Position numbers and translations under genes: made by a program. The notes under the pieces were generated by a model. It did no database searches. It had not been told where the DNA came from and was given only the letters and a program-made list of their open reading frames with translations. From NCBI RefSeq assembly GCF_013387495.1, contig NZ_JABZEE010000001.1, positions 124,001 through 188,000 on the forward strand: a stretch of DNA of 64,000 nucleotides, given 5' to 3'. Numbering within the stretch: the stretch's first letter is position 1; the number at the start of each line of letters is the position of its first letter. Positions 45,690 through 55,061 of the stretch are shown here, in pieces. This stretch comes from Streptomyces sp. PKU-EA00015 (GTDB lineage Bacteria; Actinomycetota; Actinomycetes; Streptomycetales; Streptomycetaceae).

Positions 45690-46402
45690 GTCCGCGCCGA
45701 GGGGCGGGGTGGCCTGGATCTGCCAGGAGCGCGTGCCGCTGAGCGGGCACAGCATGACCACGCCGAGGTCGAGGTCCAACCACTGGTACCAGGCGTCGGG
45801 TGCCAGCCCGTCGACCTGGACGTCCCCGACGATCAGCTCTTTCTCCGGCTCGGTGAAGCCCTCGAAGGAGATCCCGAGCCGCTTGCGGACCAGGCTGCGG
45901 CCGCCGTCGCAGCCGACGAGGTAGGCGGCCGACACCTGCTCGGTGCCCTGCGCGGTGGCCAGGGTGGCGGTCACCCCGTCCGGGTGCGCCTGGTCGAACT
46001 CGACCAGTTCGGTGCCCAGTTCCACCGTGACCCCGTACCCGGCGAGCCGCTCCCGGAGGATCTCCTCCACCCGCGACTGCGGCATGAAGTGCAGCCGGCG
46101 GAACGGCTCGCCCTGCGTGGGCGCGTTGTCGAGATACGGGACGGTCTCGTTGATCAGCCGGTCACGGCGGTAGCGCCGGAACGGAAGCCGCTGCGTACCG
46201 GACGCAAGGACTTTGTCGAGGACCCCGAGGTCGTAGAACACCTCCAGGGTGCGGGGCTGGATGCCCGCCTTGCCGCGCGAGCAGTCGTGAAGCTCCGCTC
46301 CTTGTCGATGATCCGCACCGGTACGCCCCGGCGGGCCAGTTCGAGCCCGAGAGTCAGACCGGTCGGGCCGGCCCCGCTGATCAGCACGCTGACGTTTTCC
46401 AT
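45690..46402 (-). pseudogene. Truncated and frameshifted FAD-dependent aromatic monooxygenase
   Basis: From ATG 46402 the frame codes MENVSVLISGAGPTGLTLGL and RGVPVRIIDKERSFTTA. A one-base deletion near 46280 shifts the frame, after which homology continues as SRGKAGIQPRTLEVFYDLGV, YLVGCDGGRSLVRKRLGISF and VMLCPLSGTRSWQIQATPP. It ends at about 45695, where the TetR gene begins its last codons. About 240 of some 500 residues remain; the second FAD motif (GDAAH) and C-terminal domain are lost. Clear pseudogene of the phenol hydroxylase/TetX-like family. Confidence 0.8.
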
Positions 46403-46483
46403 ACAACCCGTCACTTCGTCGTTGGGTGTGGGCAATTGCCCAGGTCAGGCTGCACGGTATGAAGGTCTCCGGCCTCCGGCTAA

Positions 46484-46503
46484 CCCCTAGGGATCCCCTA
46501 GGG
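46484..46503. repeat. Repeated palindrome CCCCTAGGG-AT-CCCCTAGGG
   Basis: Two copies of the self-complementary CCCCTAGGG separated by AT. They can fold as one hairpin. The position directly after the stop of the orphan C-terminus below suggests an old terminator or operator. Confidence 0.6.
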
Positions 46504-46640
46504 TCAGGTGATCCCGGCGGCGAACAGCCGCGCCAGTTCGTAGGGGTGTCGGGTGGGCATGCGCCGCGCCCACACCTGGGGCATGTCATGCCCCGCCGGG
46601 GCTCGCCGACGGCCGGCAGTGAGGAGCCACCCTGACGCCG
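46504..46640 (-). pseudogene. Orphan C-terminus of a lost gene
   Basis: A minus-strand frame ending at TGA 46504-46506 reads APAGHDMPQVWARRMPTRHP then YELARLFAAGIT. It is proteinlike, has a natural stop followed by a palindrome, and no start upstream. I cannot name the family. It probably is the 3' end of a gene deleted when the antiporter region was joined. Confidence 0.35.
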
Positions 46641-46786
46641 GGCGTATCCGACGGCCGTGGCATCCGCAGCGAGGTCACCCCGCCAGGAGGGCGGAGACCC
46701 TGGGGTGTCCAGACCTCGGATCTCCGTCTCGCCTGCGAGGATGTGACCTCTGGCTTCGTCTGTCGCTCCCGCTCCTGCGAGTCGCC

Positions 46787-48010
46787 GTGATCGCTCTCCT
46801 CGTCCTGCTGTCCCTGCTGTTCCTGTGGGCTGTCGTGTCGGACCGGCTGGCGCGGTGGAGCATCACCGCGCCGATCACGTTCGCCGTGGCGGGCATCCTG
46901 CTCAGCGGCGGTGACCATCCGGTCGTGCCACTCGACATGGACACCCACATCTTCGAGCGGACCCTCGAACTCGTCCTCGCCGTGATCCTGTTCACGGACG
47001 CCACCGAGGCACGGGACTACGCCCGGCTGCGTGGCCCGGTGGGCGAGGGACGGCTGCTGGGACTCGCCCTGCCGGCTTCCCTCGTCCTCGCCACACTGGC
47101 CGGTGCCCTGGTCTTCCCCGGAACGAGCTGGTGGCTGCTCGTCGTCGCGGCTCTCGTCGTCATGCCGGTGGACCTCGCCCCGCTCCTGATGTTCCTGCGC
47201 GACGAGCGCGTGCCCCTGCGGGTCCGCGCCGCGCTCAACATGGAGGGCGGCTTCAACGACGGACTGATCTCACCGCTCTTCGTCTTCTGCGTCGCCAACC
47301 TCGTCTCCGCCGAGGGCGCCTCCTTCGCGGAACTTCTCCTCAACGCCCTCAAGGGCGTGGTGTACGCCGCGATCGTCGGCACCGTCCTCGGGTATCTGGC
47401 CTCCCGAGTGGTGCGCTGGGCCCTGGAATCCGAGTGGGCCAAGCCCGCCGGCCTGCGCCTGGCGGGGCTGGCACTGCCGTTCCTGACCTACGCGGCCTCC
47501 GTCCTCGTCGGGGGCAACGGCTTCGTCGCGGCGTTCGTCGCGGGCCTCTGGTACGCGAACACCGTGTTCGTGATCGGCGGCGACTCACTCGACCTGGTGC
47601 ATGACGTCAGCCATCTGCTGGCCCTGGCGGCCTGGTACGCCTTCGGCTCTCTGGCCGCGGAGGCGTTCGCCGACGGGATCGCCCTCCAGGTCCTCGCCTA
47701 CGCGGTGCTGGTGCTCAGCGTGGCCCGGTTCGTCCCGGTGGTCGCCTCACTCACCGGAATCGGGTTCAGTCGTCCCGAACGTGCCGCGGTCGGCTGGCTC
47801 GGCCCACGCGGTGTCACCTCCATCGTCTTCGCGGTCCTTGCGTACGTTCAACTACCGCAAGACGACGCTGCCTTGGTCGTCAACGTGACGGCCGCGACCG
47901 TCCTGCTCAGCGTGATCCTGCACGGAGTGACCGCGGAACCTGTCGCCCGCTGGTTCGCACGGCACCCGCAATCCGAGGAGCCGGTCTCGCCGCCGGCTCG
48001 CGGCCGTTGA
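46787..48010 (+). CDS. CPA1-type cation:proton antiporter
   Basis: This 407-residue membrane protein has 11-12 spans of the sodium/proton antiporter fold. Family marks are LELVLAVILFTDATEARDYA, ALNMEGGFNDGLISPLFVF (the conserved Asp of CPA1), and GWLGPRGVTSIVFAVLAYVQ near the end. It exchanges Na+ or K+ for H+ across the cell membrane. The GTG at 46787 gives a start right before the first span (VIALLVLLSLLFLWAV); the codons further up are not protein-like. No strong ribosome site is seen, so the start is uncertain by a few codons. Confidence 0.85.
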   Translation: MIALLVLLSLLFLWAVVSDRLARWSITAPITFAVAGILLSGGDHPVVPLDMDTHIFERTLELVLAVILFTDATEARDYARLRGPVGEGRLLGLALPASLVLATLAGALVFPGTSWWLLVVAALVVMPVDLAPLLMFLRDERVPLRVRAALNMEGGFNDGLISPLFVFCVANLVSAEGASFAELLLNALKGVVYAAIVGTVLGYLASRVVRWALESEWAKPAGLRLAGLALPFLTYAASVLVGGNGFVAAFVAGLWYANTVFVIGGDSLDLVHDVSHLLALAAWYAFGSLAAEAFADGIALQVLAYAVLVLSVARFVPVVASLTGIGFSRPERAAVGWLGPRGVTSIVFAVLAYVQLPQDDAALVVNVTAATVLLSVILHGVTAEPVARWFARHPQSEEPVSPPARGR

Positions 48011-48176
48011 GAGATCCCCGGCACCGAGAGGTGGGAGCCCAGGTCAAGACCGCAGCCACGGGCCGGTCCGGCACCGGTCGCCGGTCAGGCCCCGAACGGC
48101 GGCCCATCCGCCGCACGGTGCGCACCGTTCCTCCCCGAAGCCGCCGGTTGCGTCATCACCGCGTCCCGCCCGGGGA

Positions 48177-48420
48177 TCACGTCGCGCGGTACCGTCCCTT
48201 CTCCACCTCGGCGACGAGTCCCCCGTTCAGCAACCGCTCCAGGTGCTGCGTCGCCGTCCTCCGCTCCACCGGTCCCACCTGGGGCCCTTCGACGTGGGGC
48301 CGGTAGACCAGCCGGTGCGCGACGATCTCCTCGAGCGTCCTCGGTTCGCCGAGGAAGGCGAGGAGCGTCGCATCCCTCCGCTCCACCACGCACTGCGGAT
48401 GTCGTTGCAGAGCGGCGCAT
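48177..48420 (-). pseudogene. C-terminal fragment of an MBL-fold hydrolase
   Basis: The minus-strand frame reads VVERRDATLLAFLGEPRTLE, EIVAHRLVYRPHVEGPQVGP and VERRTATQHLERLLNGGLVA before a stop. This is the C-terminal winged-helix-like part that follows the metal domain in many MBL hydrolases. The metal-binding domain is missing; its place is taken by the promoter and start of the VOC gene on the other strand. Confidence 0.6.
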
Positions 48421-48432
48421 AGGATCGTCGGC
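48420..48432 (+). promoter_or_regulatory. -10 element of a leaderless VOC gene
   Basis: TAGGAT (48420-48425) lies seven bases before the ATG at 48433, and no ribosome site is present. Transcription is expected to start at the start codon. The -35 area is not a good match. Confidence 0.5.
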
Positions 48433-49173
48433 ATGGCACTGCGACCTGTCATGGTGAACATCAAGGCTCTTGACGCCTCGGCGGTCGGCCGGTTCTGGGC
48501 GGAGGCGCTCGGGTGGAGTGCTTACAGCCCCGGCGTGACCACCTACGTCGGCCCCGTCGGCGGCCTCGTCTGGCCGCACCCGGTCACCGTCGGCATCGAC
48601 GTCGTTCCTGTCCCGGAACCCAAGACGACAACAAAGAACCGTGTGCACCTCGATCTCGCCACCACCTCTGCGGCCCATCAGGCGGAGGTGGTCGCGCGCC
48701 TCCGGTCTCTCGGTGCGACGCCCGCCCATGTGGGCCAGGACAAAGTGCCGTGGACGGTCCTCGCCGACCCGGAGGGCAACGAGTTCTGCGTGCTGGAGCC
48801 CCGGGAGATCTACCGGGACACCGGGCCGATCGCCCGGGTGGTGGTCGACTGTGCGGATCCGCGGGCCATGGCCCGGTTCTGGGGTGAGGCGATGGACTGG
48901 ACCCTGCACGAGGCGACCGACGATCATGCGGTGTGGCGCTCATCCAAGGGTGTCGGCCCGTATCTCGAGTTCCTCCGCACGCCCGGCGTGAAGACCGTGC
49001 CGGACCGCGTCCATCTTGACCTGCTGCCGTACCCCTGTGACGACAAAGCCGCGGAGGTGGCTCGGCTGCGGGCCCTCGGCGCCACCGACCTCGACCTCGG
49101 CCAGGGCGACGTCCCGTGGACGTGCCTGGCCGACCCGGAGGGCCACGAGTTCTGCGTCCTCGCCCCGTCCTGA
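48433..49173 (+). CDS. Two-domain VOC (glyoxalase/bleomycin resistance) protein
   Basis: This 246-residue protein is a tandem of two VOC domains of about 120 residues each. Each begins with a strand like MVNIKALDASAVGRFWAEAL or VVVDCADPRAMARFWGEAMD and ends in a similar block, PWTVLADPEGNEFCVLEP and PWTCLADPEGHEFCVLAPS, whose Glu is a metal ligand. RVHLDLA and RVHLDLL supply the His. The reaction cannot be told; dioxygenase, lyase and drug-binding proteins share the fold. Confidence 0.85.
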   Translation: MALRPVMVNIKALDASAVGRFWAEALGWSAYSPGVTTYVGPVGGLVWPHPVTVGIDVVPVPEPKTTTKNRVHLDLATTSAAHQAEVVARLRSLGATPAHVGQDKVPWTVLADPEGNEFCVLEPREIYRDTGPIARVVVDCADPRAMARFWGEAMDWTLHEATDDHAVWRSSKGVGPYLEFLRTPGVKTVPDRVHLDLLPYPCDDKAAEVARLRALGATDLDLGQGDVPWTCLADPEGHEFCVLAPS

Positions 49174-49214
49174 CGCGGAGCCTTGACGACACCCGACACG
49201 TGAGCCCTGTCTGC

Positions 49215-50222
49215 TCATGCGCCATGACCCCGGGTGGGCTGGGCTGGGTCGTACACGGCTGTCGCCTCCGCCGCAGTCCGAGGGGTCACGGTCCCGGAAG
49301 GCTCGCTTCTCCCCGCGTCAGGCTTCGCCGTGGCTCCCTGCCCCCGCTCGATCATGCCCAGCGCCACCCCGACGACGATGATCACGCCGCCCGTCACCTG
49401 GGCGAGCCGGATCGACTCCCCGTTGATCACGACGGCGCCGATGACGCCGAAGACCGGGACCAGGTTGAGGATGTTGACCGCGACGCTCGACGCCATCCTG
49501 CGCAGGCCGTAGTTGTAGAGCAGGAAGCCGCCTACCGAGCACGCCACGGCCAGGTGGACCAGCAGCGATGAGGCGGTCGCGCCCGGCATCTGCCACTCGT
49601 CGGCCTCCAGCAGGGACGCGAGCAGGAAGCCGGCCGCGCCCGCCAGGGTCTGGTAGTAGGTGACGCTCGCGGCGTCCTGGCCGGCGCTCGCGCGCTTGCC
49701 GAGCACGTTGTAGCCGGCCCAGGCCAGCCCACCGAGCAGCAGCAGGATGTCCCCCAGCCAGCGGGAACTGCCGCCGACTTCCGCCCCGTTGCGTACGACG
49801 AGGAACGCGCCGACGGTGGCCAGCAACACGCCCGTCACCCTCAGAGGCGGCATCCGGGTGCGGAAGACGACCAGTTCCACCAGCATCGTCATCAGCGGGT
49901 ACGTGGCCACGATCAGCGACGCGTCGGATGCCGTGGACAGGTCGACGCCGACGTTCTCCAGGATGAAGTACACGGTGATGCCGAGGAACCCGCTCAGATA
50001 GAGCTGCCGCCGCTGCCGCGGGTCCGGCCGGGCCGGACGGTGCCGGCTCAGCCGTACCATCACGCCCAGGAGTAACGCCGCGAGGGTGAACCTGATGGCG
50101 CCGATACTGAGCGGGCCGACATCCTCCAGCACCTGCTTGGTCACCGCGTACGAACTGCTCCAGAACAGCGCGGCCGCCATGACCGCACACACCGCCCCCA
50201 CCGTGGGTCCTCGGTCACGCAT
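49215..50222 (-). CDS. EamA/DMT-family exporter
   Basis: The product (335 aa) has ten spans in two EamA repeats (AVMAAALFWSSSYAVTKQVL, PLMTMLVELVVFRTRMPPLR; GGLAWAGYNVLGKRASAGQD, ILNLVPVFGVIGAVVINGES). Such proteins export amino acids or related metabolites. It is divergent from an Lrp/AsnC gene, a very common pairing in which the regulator senses the exported amino acid. The ATG at 50222 has AGGGG ten bases upstream. The last 40 residues are a hydrophilic tail. Confidence 0.85.
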   Translation of the reverse strand: MRDRGPTVGAVCAVMAAALFWSSSYAVTKQVLEDVGPLSIGAIRFTLAALLLGVMVRLSRHRPARPDPRQRRQLYLSGFLGITVYFILENVGVDLSTASDASLIVATYPLMTMLVELVVFRTRMPPLRVTGVLLATVGAFLVVRNGAEVGGSSRWLGDILLLLGGLAWAGYNVLGKRASAGQDAASVTYYQTLAGAAGFLLASLLEADEWQMPGATASSLLVHLAVACSVGGFLLYNYGLRRMASSVAVNILNLVPVFGVIGAVVINGESIRLAQVTGGVIIVVGVALGMIERGQGATAKPDAGRSEPSGTVTPRTAAEATAVYDPAQPTRGHGA

Positions 50223-50331
50223 GTCAAGTCGCCCCTCTCCACTACCCACTGCGGCCACCACACCGTGACCGAACGAACGTCAGTCAACTAGGCTGGAGGC
50301 TAACAAGATCATCGAAGGTGATGCGAATAGT

Positions 50332-50346
50332 CCGAATTACCTTCGG
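50332..50346. promoter_or_regulatory. Palindrome in the EamA-Lrp divergent region
   Basis: CCGAA and TTCGG are inverted around a five-base AT-rich centre, 22 bases before the Lrp start. Size and AT-rich centre are like Lrp/AsnC sites, so it is a candidate autoregulatory operator. Confidence 0.5.
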
Positions 50347-50368
50347 AATCCGGCGGGGTGAGGCAAGC

Positions 50369-50821
50369 ATGGACGAACTAGATTCGGCGTTGGTGCGGAT
50401 GCTCCAGGAGGACGGTCGGCGCACCAACCGGGACATGGCCCAAGAGCTCGGCATCGCCCCGTCCACGTGCCTGGAGCGGATCCGGGCGCTGCGCAGGAGC
50501 GGCATCCTGACGGGATTTCACGCGGAGGCAGACCTGGCGGCGATCGGCCGCGGGCTGCAGGCGGTGATCGCCGTACGGGTCCGCCCGCCGACACGTGCGG
50601 TGATCGAGGCCTTCCAGACTTTCCTGGAGGAGATGCCCGAGGTCATCTCGATCTTCATCCTCACCGGGAACGACGATTTCCTCGTGCACGTCGCCGTCCG
50701 GGACACAGACCATCTGCACGCAGTGGTCCTTGACAAGCTGACGAAGCGCCCGGAACTCGCCGACGTACGGACGTCGGTGGTCTACGGGCACATGCGCAAG
50801 AAGGTCATCGGTCCGACATGA
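50369..50821 (+). CDS. Lrp/AsnC-family transcriptional regulator
   Basis: This 150-residue protein has the N-terminal AsnC HTH (MDELDSALVRMLQEDGRRTN, RDMAQELGIAPSTCLERIRA) and a RAM ligand-binding domain (VRVRPPTRAVIEAFQTFLEE, ISIFILTGNDDFLVHVAV, VVYGHMRKKVIGPT). Amino acids bound at the RAM dimer interface change DNA binding. It should regulate itself and the divergent EamA exporter. The ATG at 50369 has GGTGAGG upstream. Confidence 0.92.
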   Translation: MDELDSALVRMLQEDGRRTNRDMAQELGIAPSTCLERIRALRRSGILTGFHAEADLAAIGRGLQAVIAVRVRPPTRAVIEAFQTFLEEMPEVISIFILTGNDDFLVHVAVRDTDHLHAVVLDKLTKRPELADVRTSVVYGHMRKKVIGPT

Positions 50822-51382
50822 CACCGGCGCGGACCCCGCGGGTGCGCAAGAACACCGTCAGCGTCCGGTAGCCGAGCGCTGCAAGGCGATGGACGAGCAC
50901 CGCGCCACCAAGGTGCTCCTCACCCTCTGGCGCGCCTGCGCACGCTCTCGCCTGCCCCGTATCGCCGGACAGCGCTGCCGCGAACTGCTCACCCGCATAT
51001 GGCGAAATTTCGACCATGTACTGAAGGGGTATACCGCCACGGCTGGGCCGTCCGCACCGTCGCGCGAAGCTCGGTCCCCTTTCTGCCGGAGGTGGCCGCA
51101 GCGGCGGCCGTGGAAGTTGATCGGTGACAACCGTGTACGGCACCGGATTCCTTCGGAGACATACAGGTTGGCCCGACGCAGGCTCTGACCCTCAACGCTT
51201 TCCGGGGTCATTACCACGCAATTGATCACTTCCGCAAGCCCTCTCTTTCTCGGCGTGGCTGGTTATGATCGGCACCCCTACGTCCCACCCAAGCGGACCG
51301 GGCGTTCCCCAAGTCCCCTCCCCAGGACTACGCCTGGCCCGGCCGGCGGTCTGCCGCCCGCTTTCCCCGCTCCCGAGGATTG
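50822..51382. other. Gap of about 560 bases before the conservon
   Basis: Short frames on both strands (for example minus-strand 50858-51229 and plus-strand 50889-51188) lack ribosome sites and recognisable families. TATGAT (51264-51269) is a possible -10 for the conservon, which would leave a leader of about 110 bases. No RNA structure could be defended. Confidence 0.4.
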
Positions 51383-53710
51383 ATGTCTCCCATAGAACGC
51401 GAAGGGTCACAAGGCCGGTCGCCGGCTCGTCGGCGGCGGCGTACCGTGCGCCTGCGTACGCTGCTCATCTGGCTGGCGGTGGTCCCCACCACGGCCATGG
51501 GTGTCCAAGCCTTCGTCACCGCTGACCGGTTGCTGGAGCGTGCGCATCACCTGCGCGCCGACGTGGCGGCCGGTGAGCGGATCGGCGTACCCCTGTACGA
51601 CCTCATGGTCGAGATGCAGGCCGAGCGGACCATGACTGCCGCGCGGTGGGCGGGCTCTTCCGTGTCCGAGGAAGACCTGCGCAAGCGGCGTGCCGCCACG
51701 GACCGGGCAGCAGCCGAGTTCCGCCGGTCGTCTCCCACCGGCGGGGCGCGATCCGAGCAGGCCGACCGTCGCCTCCTGGAGGTGACGGAAGGCCTCGACG
51801 ACCTGGATGCCTACCGCGAACGCGCGGACGCCCGCAGCGGCAGCGCCGACAGTACGATCGCCTACTACACCGGCGTCATCAGCCAGATGGTGCGCTTCTA
51901 CCAGGACGAGTTCAGCCACACGGAAGACGGCCGTCTCACTCAGGAAGGCCGCGTGGTCGTCGCCATGTTCTCGGCCTCCGAGATGCTGGCGCAGCAGGAC
52001 ACGATCCTCGCGCAGGCCGGGCCGTCCAAGGAGCTGACCACCTCCAGGTTCGCCGACATCGTCAATACCATCGGCGCCCACAGGTACCTGTACGACATGT
52101 GGATCGTGCCGTATCTGCCTGCCGAGGACAACGAGCTCTACGCTCGGATGGCCCACTCGGAAGCGTGGCAGACCAAGACCCGCATCGAGAACGAGGTCGT
52201 CTCCGAGCACACGGACACCCGATTCGGCGTGAAGCTGCCCCCGTCGGTGAGCGGCTGGCCGGCCGCGCACGAGAAGTGGGCGCCGCAGTTGGAGACGCTG
52301 AACGCCGGCCGGGCGCGGGGGCTGCTCGCGCAGGCCGACACCGAGGCGGCGGAGCTCGAGGCAGAGGTCGCCTGGCTGATCACGGGAAGCGGCGTCGGGC
52401 TGCTGCTTGTCACCGCCGCCGTCGTGTTCACCACGCGCTCGGTGCTGCACCGCCTTCGCCGTCTGCACGAACGCACGGTGACCATCGCCGAGGACACGCT
52501 GCCGGACATCGTCGACCGCCTGCAGCGGGGGCAGCCCGTCGCAGCCGACATGCTGCCCACGGTCCGCGGAGAGCAGGACGAAGTCGGACGTATCAGCGAC
52601 GCGTTCGCCCGGGTCGTCGCCGTATCGGTCGACGGGCACAGGACACTCGCGGACGAGCGACATGGCTTCGGCATGTTCGCCGCGGGCATCGCCTCACGTA
52701 CCGGAAATCTGGTCAGCCGCCAGTTGAGCCTCACCGAGGACCTCCAGGACACCTTCGGCCACGACGAAGCGCTCCTCGCCCAGTTGATGCGATCCGACCA
52801 GTTGACGGTGGGCATGCGGCGGCAGATCGAGAACCTGCTCATCCTGGCGGGCGGTGAGATCCCCGACCCGCACACCGAGCCCATGCGCGTCGCCGATCTG
52901 CTGCGCGAAGCCGCCGCGGAGGTCGAGGACTTCCGGCGTATCGAGCGGCAGGCCCTGGACGAGATCAGCGTGGAACCGCGCGTGATCAGCCAGATCAGCC
53001 ACCTGCTGGCAGAGCTGCTCGACAACGCCACCCGATTCTCCCCGCCGAAGTCGAAGGTCGTCATCCGGGCGGACCTGGTGGCTGACGGTCTCTCGGTCGA
53101 GATCGAGGACCGCGGTCCTCGCGTGGCACCCGCGAGCTACGAGGAGATGAACGGCCGGCTCCACTCGGCCCCGCCGTACGCCGTCCTGGCGGAGAACGCG
53201 CACCGGCTGGGTCTCTTCGTCGTCGGCCACCTCGCCGAGCAACTCCGGGCCAGGGTCACGCTGCGCAGGTCGGTGTACGGCGGGACGTCGGCCATAGTGA
53301 TCATTCCCAAGGAGCTGCTCGTGCCGACCGAGCGGGAACAGCCACGCACCTCGCCCGTCCCCCCTCAGCCTGTCCCCGCCGGGCCTCTCCCCGCACCGGG
53401 CCGCCCCGAGGAACGCAAGCCCGAACTGGTCCTGCATTCGCGGTCCGGTCTGCCGAGCCGTCGGACGCATGAGCGGTCGCGGGAGAGCACGCTCCCGGTG
53501 CGGCCCGTGGCGCCGGACGGCGACTCGCGGCCCGTCCTGCCCGAGCGTGTCCCGCAGACCCATATCGCCGAGCAGCTGCGCGAGCCACGCGCACCGGAAC
53601 CCGTGGTCGGCCGGAACGCGGCGACACCCGAAGAGGTGGCCGACGCCTGGGCGGACTACGAACACGGAACCCAGACAGCAGAAGAAGAGCTCCGACAGGA
53701 TCAGCCATGA
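51383..53710 (+). CDS. cvnA: Conservon sensor histidine kinase-like protein (CvnA)
   Basis: The product (775 aa) is the membrane sensor of a Streptomyces conservon. The first span is about residues 25-45 (LLIWLAVVPTTAMGVQAFVT), an extracytoplasmic nitrate-sensor-like helical domain spans 50-330, and the second span is ITGSGVGLLLVTAAVVFTT. A HAMP-like linker and a degenerate kinase region follow, with HATPase features LLAELLDNATRFSPPKSKV and LGLFVVGHLAEQLRARV. The C-terminal 90 residues are Pro/Arg-rich. Conservons act like eukaryotic G-protein systems at the membrane and affect development and antibiotic production. ATG 51383 is preceded by GAGG; TTG one codon upstream is possible. The stop overlaps the next start (ATGA). 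Confidence 0.9.
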   Translation: MSPIEREGSQGRSPARRRRRTVRLRTLLIWLAVVPTTAMGVQAFVTADRLLERAHHLRADVAAGERIGVPLYDLMVEMQAERTMTAARWAGSSVSEEDLRKRRAATDRAAAEFRRSSPTGGARSEQADRRLLEVTEGLDDLDAYRERADARSGSADSTIAYYTGVISQMVRFYQDEFSHTEDGRLTQEGRVVVAMFSASEMLAQQDTILAQAGPSKELTTSRFADIVNTIGAHRYLYDMWIVPYLPAEDNELYARMAHSEAWQTKTRIENEVVSEHTDTRFGVKLPPSVSGWPAAHEKWAPQLETLNAGRARGLLAQADTEAAELEAEVAWLITGSGVGLLLVTAAVVFTTRSVLHRLRRLHERTVTIAEDTLPDIVDRLQRGQPVAADMLPTVRGEQDEVGRISDAFARVVAVSVDGHRTLADERHGFGMFAAGIASRTGNLVSRQLSLTEDLQDTFGHDEALLAQLMRSDQLTVGMRRQIENLLILAGGEIPDPHTEPMRVADLLREAAAEVEDFRRIERQALDEISVEPRVISQISHLLAELLDNATRFSPPKSKVVIRADLVADGLSVEIEDRGPRVAPASYEEMNGRLHSAPPYAVLAENAHRLGLFVVGHLAEQLRARVTLRRSVYGGTSAIVIIPKELLVPTEREQPRTSPVPPQPVPAGPLPAPGRPEERKPELVLHSRSGLPSRRTHERSRESTLPVRPVAPDGDSRPVLPERVPQTHIAEQLREPRAPEPVVGRNAATPEEVADAWADYEHGTQTAEEELRQDQP

Positions 53711-54111
53711 CGACGACATCGAACGACATGATCTACAGCATCCTGGACAACAATCTGAGCAGGATCGCCGGTGTCCAGGGGGCCGTGCTCCTCTCCAACG
53801 ACGGGATCAAGCTCAGCGCCTACCTGCTGGAGAGGCCACAGGCGGAGCGCATAGCCGCGGCGTCTTCCGGGATCGCGGCCACGATGAAGGCGATATCCAG
53901 GGAGGTCGACGGTGGCCGGGTGATCCGCCACCTGGTCGAGATGGACGACAGGTATCTCTGCATCGTCGGGTGCGGCGAGGGCAGCACACTCATCGTCGTG
54001 ACGTCCCGCAAGGCACGGCTCGGGGAGCTGGGCGGCGAGGCGGTGCGGACCGCGCAGGCGCTCGGTGAGTGGCTGGGCACACCTGAACGCACTCAGGCGC
54101 CCACGTCGTAA
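53707..54111 (+). CDS. cvnB: Roadblock/LC7 protein of the conservon (CvnB)
   Basis: This 134-residue protein is a roadblock/LC7 domain, the partner or GAP-like regulator of the small GTPase in the same operon. Typical parts are YSILDNNLSRIAGVQGAVLL, SNDGIKLSAYLLERPQAERI and MDDRYLCIVGCGEGSTLIVV. It starts inside the cvnA stop (ATGA) and ends one base into the cvnC start (TAATG), so all are translated together. Confidence 0.92.
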   Translation: MTTTSNDMIYSILDNNLSRIAGVQGAVLLSNDGIKLSAYLLERPQAERIAAASSGIAATMKAISREVDGGRVIRHLVEMDDRYLCIVGCGEGSTLIVVTSRKARLGELGGEAVRTAQALGEWLGTPERTQAPTS

Positions 54112-54476
54112 TGCCGGACGACCCGCAGCACAGAGGCCGCCGCCGGACCCGGCTGTACGCACTGACCGATGGCCGTACAGCCGCCCCGCACACCGTCCTG
54201 ACCATGGACACCACGATCACGGCGGCGGTCGCCGCGGACGCCCGCGGTGGCCTGCCCACCGAGTGGCAGGCCATCCTCTCCATGTGCCCGGCTCCGGACG
54301 GGCGCGCGGTCGCCGAGATCGCGGCCCGGATGCACATGCGCCTCACTCCGATGACGGTCCTGCTCGGCGAACTCGCGGACCGCGGGCTGGTCGACCACCG
54401 GCCGCCCCTGGAAGAGGCCGAGACCACCAATGTCCACCTGCTCATGAGAATCAGGGACAGCCTTGCCCGTATATGA
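54111..54476 (+). CDS. cvnC: DUF742 protein of the conservon (CvnC)
   Basis: The product (121 aa) is a DUF742 family protein, a winged-helix-like fold: RRRTRLYALTDGRTAAPHTV, LPTEWQAILSMCPAPDGRAV and AEIAARMHMRLTPMTVLLGE with LADRGLVDHRPP. Its exact role in conservons is unclear. The start overlaps the cvnB stop by one base and its end overlaps cvnD by 14 bases. Confidence 0.92.
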   Translation: MPDDPQHRGRRRTRLYALTDGRTAAPHTVLTMDTTITAAVAADARGGLPTEWQAILSMCPAPDGRAVAEIAARMHMRLTPMTVLLGELADRGLVDHRPPLEEAETTNVHLLMRIRDSLARI

Positions 54477-55053
54477 CTCCCCTGCCCGGGAAGCGGCCCC
54501 CCTCAAGATCCTGATCGCCGGGGGATTCGGCGTCGGCAAGACAACGCTGGTCGAGGCAGTCTCCGAGATCGAGCCGCTGCGTACGGAGGAGCGGCTGACG
54601 GCCGCGGGTGTCGGCGTGGACGACCTCGACGGAATCGAGTCCAAGACGGTGACCACCGTCGCGATGGACTTCGGCCGTATCACCCTCACCGACGCCGGGG
54701 TCGTCCTCTATCTGTTCGGTACGCCGGGCCAGGAGCGCTTCTGGTTCATGTGGGACGACCTGCTGAACGGGGCTCTCGGAGCGATCGTGCTGGTCGACAC
54801 CCGGCGCCTGGACCGCAGCTTCCCGGCTGTCGACTTCTTCGAGAACCGCGGGCTTCCGTTCGTGGTCGCCGCGAACTGCTTCCACGGCGAGCAGCTGTAC
54901 ACCGCGGAGGAGATCGGGGCGGCGCTGCATCTGCGTGACCCGAACACGCCCGTCCTCATGCTCGACGCCCGCTCCCGTCACGACGTCCGCGACGCCCTGC
55001 TCTCGCTCCTCGACCTGCTCATCGCCAAGGCAAAGACCTCTGAGTCCGTCTGA
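54463..55053 (+). CDS. cvnD: Ras-like GTP-binding protein of the conservon (CvnD)
   Basis: A GTPase of 196 aa with G1 LIAGGFGVGKTTLVEAV, a threonine-bearing switch (KTVTTVAMDFG), G3 YLFGTPGQERFWFMW and G4-like VVAANCFHGE, where the usual NKxD is altered to NCFH, as in other CvnD proteins. It starts with TTG at 54463 inside cvnC. It completes the cvnABCD set; signalling would run from CvnA through CvnB to this protein. Confidence 0.92.
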   Translation: MPVYDSPAREAAPLKILIAGGFGVGKTTLVEAVSEIEPLRTEERLTAAGVGVDDLDGIESKTVTTVAMDFGRITLTDAGVVLYLFGTPGQERFWFMWDDLLNGALGAIVLVDTRRLDRSFPAVDFFENRGLPFVVAANCFHGEQLYTAEEIGAALHLRDPNTPVLMLDARSRHDVRDALLSLLDLLIAKAKTSESV

Positions 55054-55061
55054 GGGGCCAG

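Noticed and set aside
50805..51229. Minus-strand frames between Lrp and the conservon
   Set aside because: Arg/Ser-rich, without ribosome sites or families; two frames cover the same bases.
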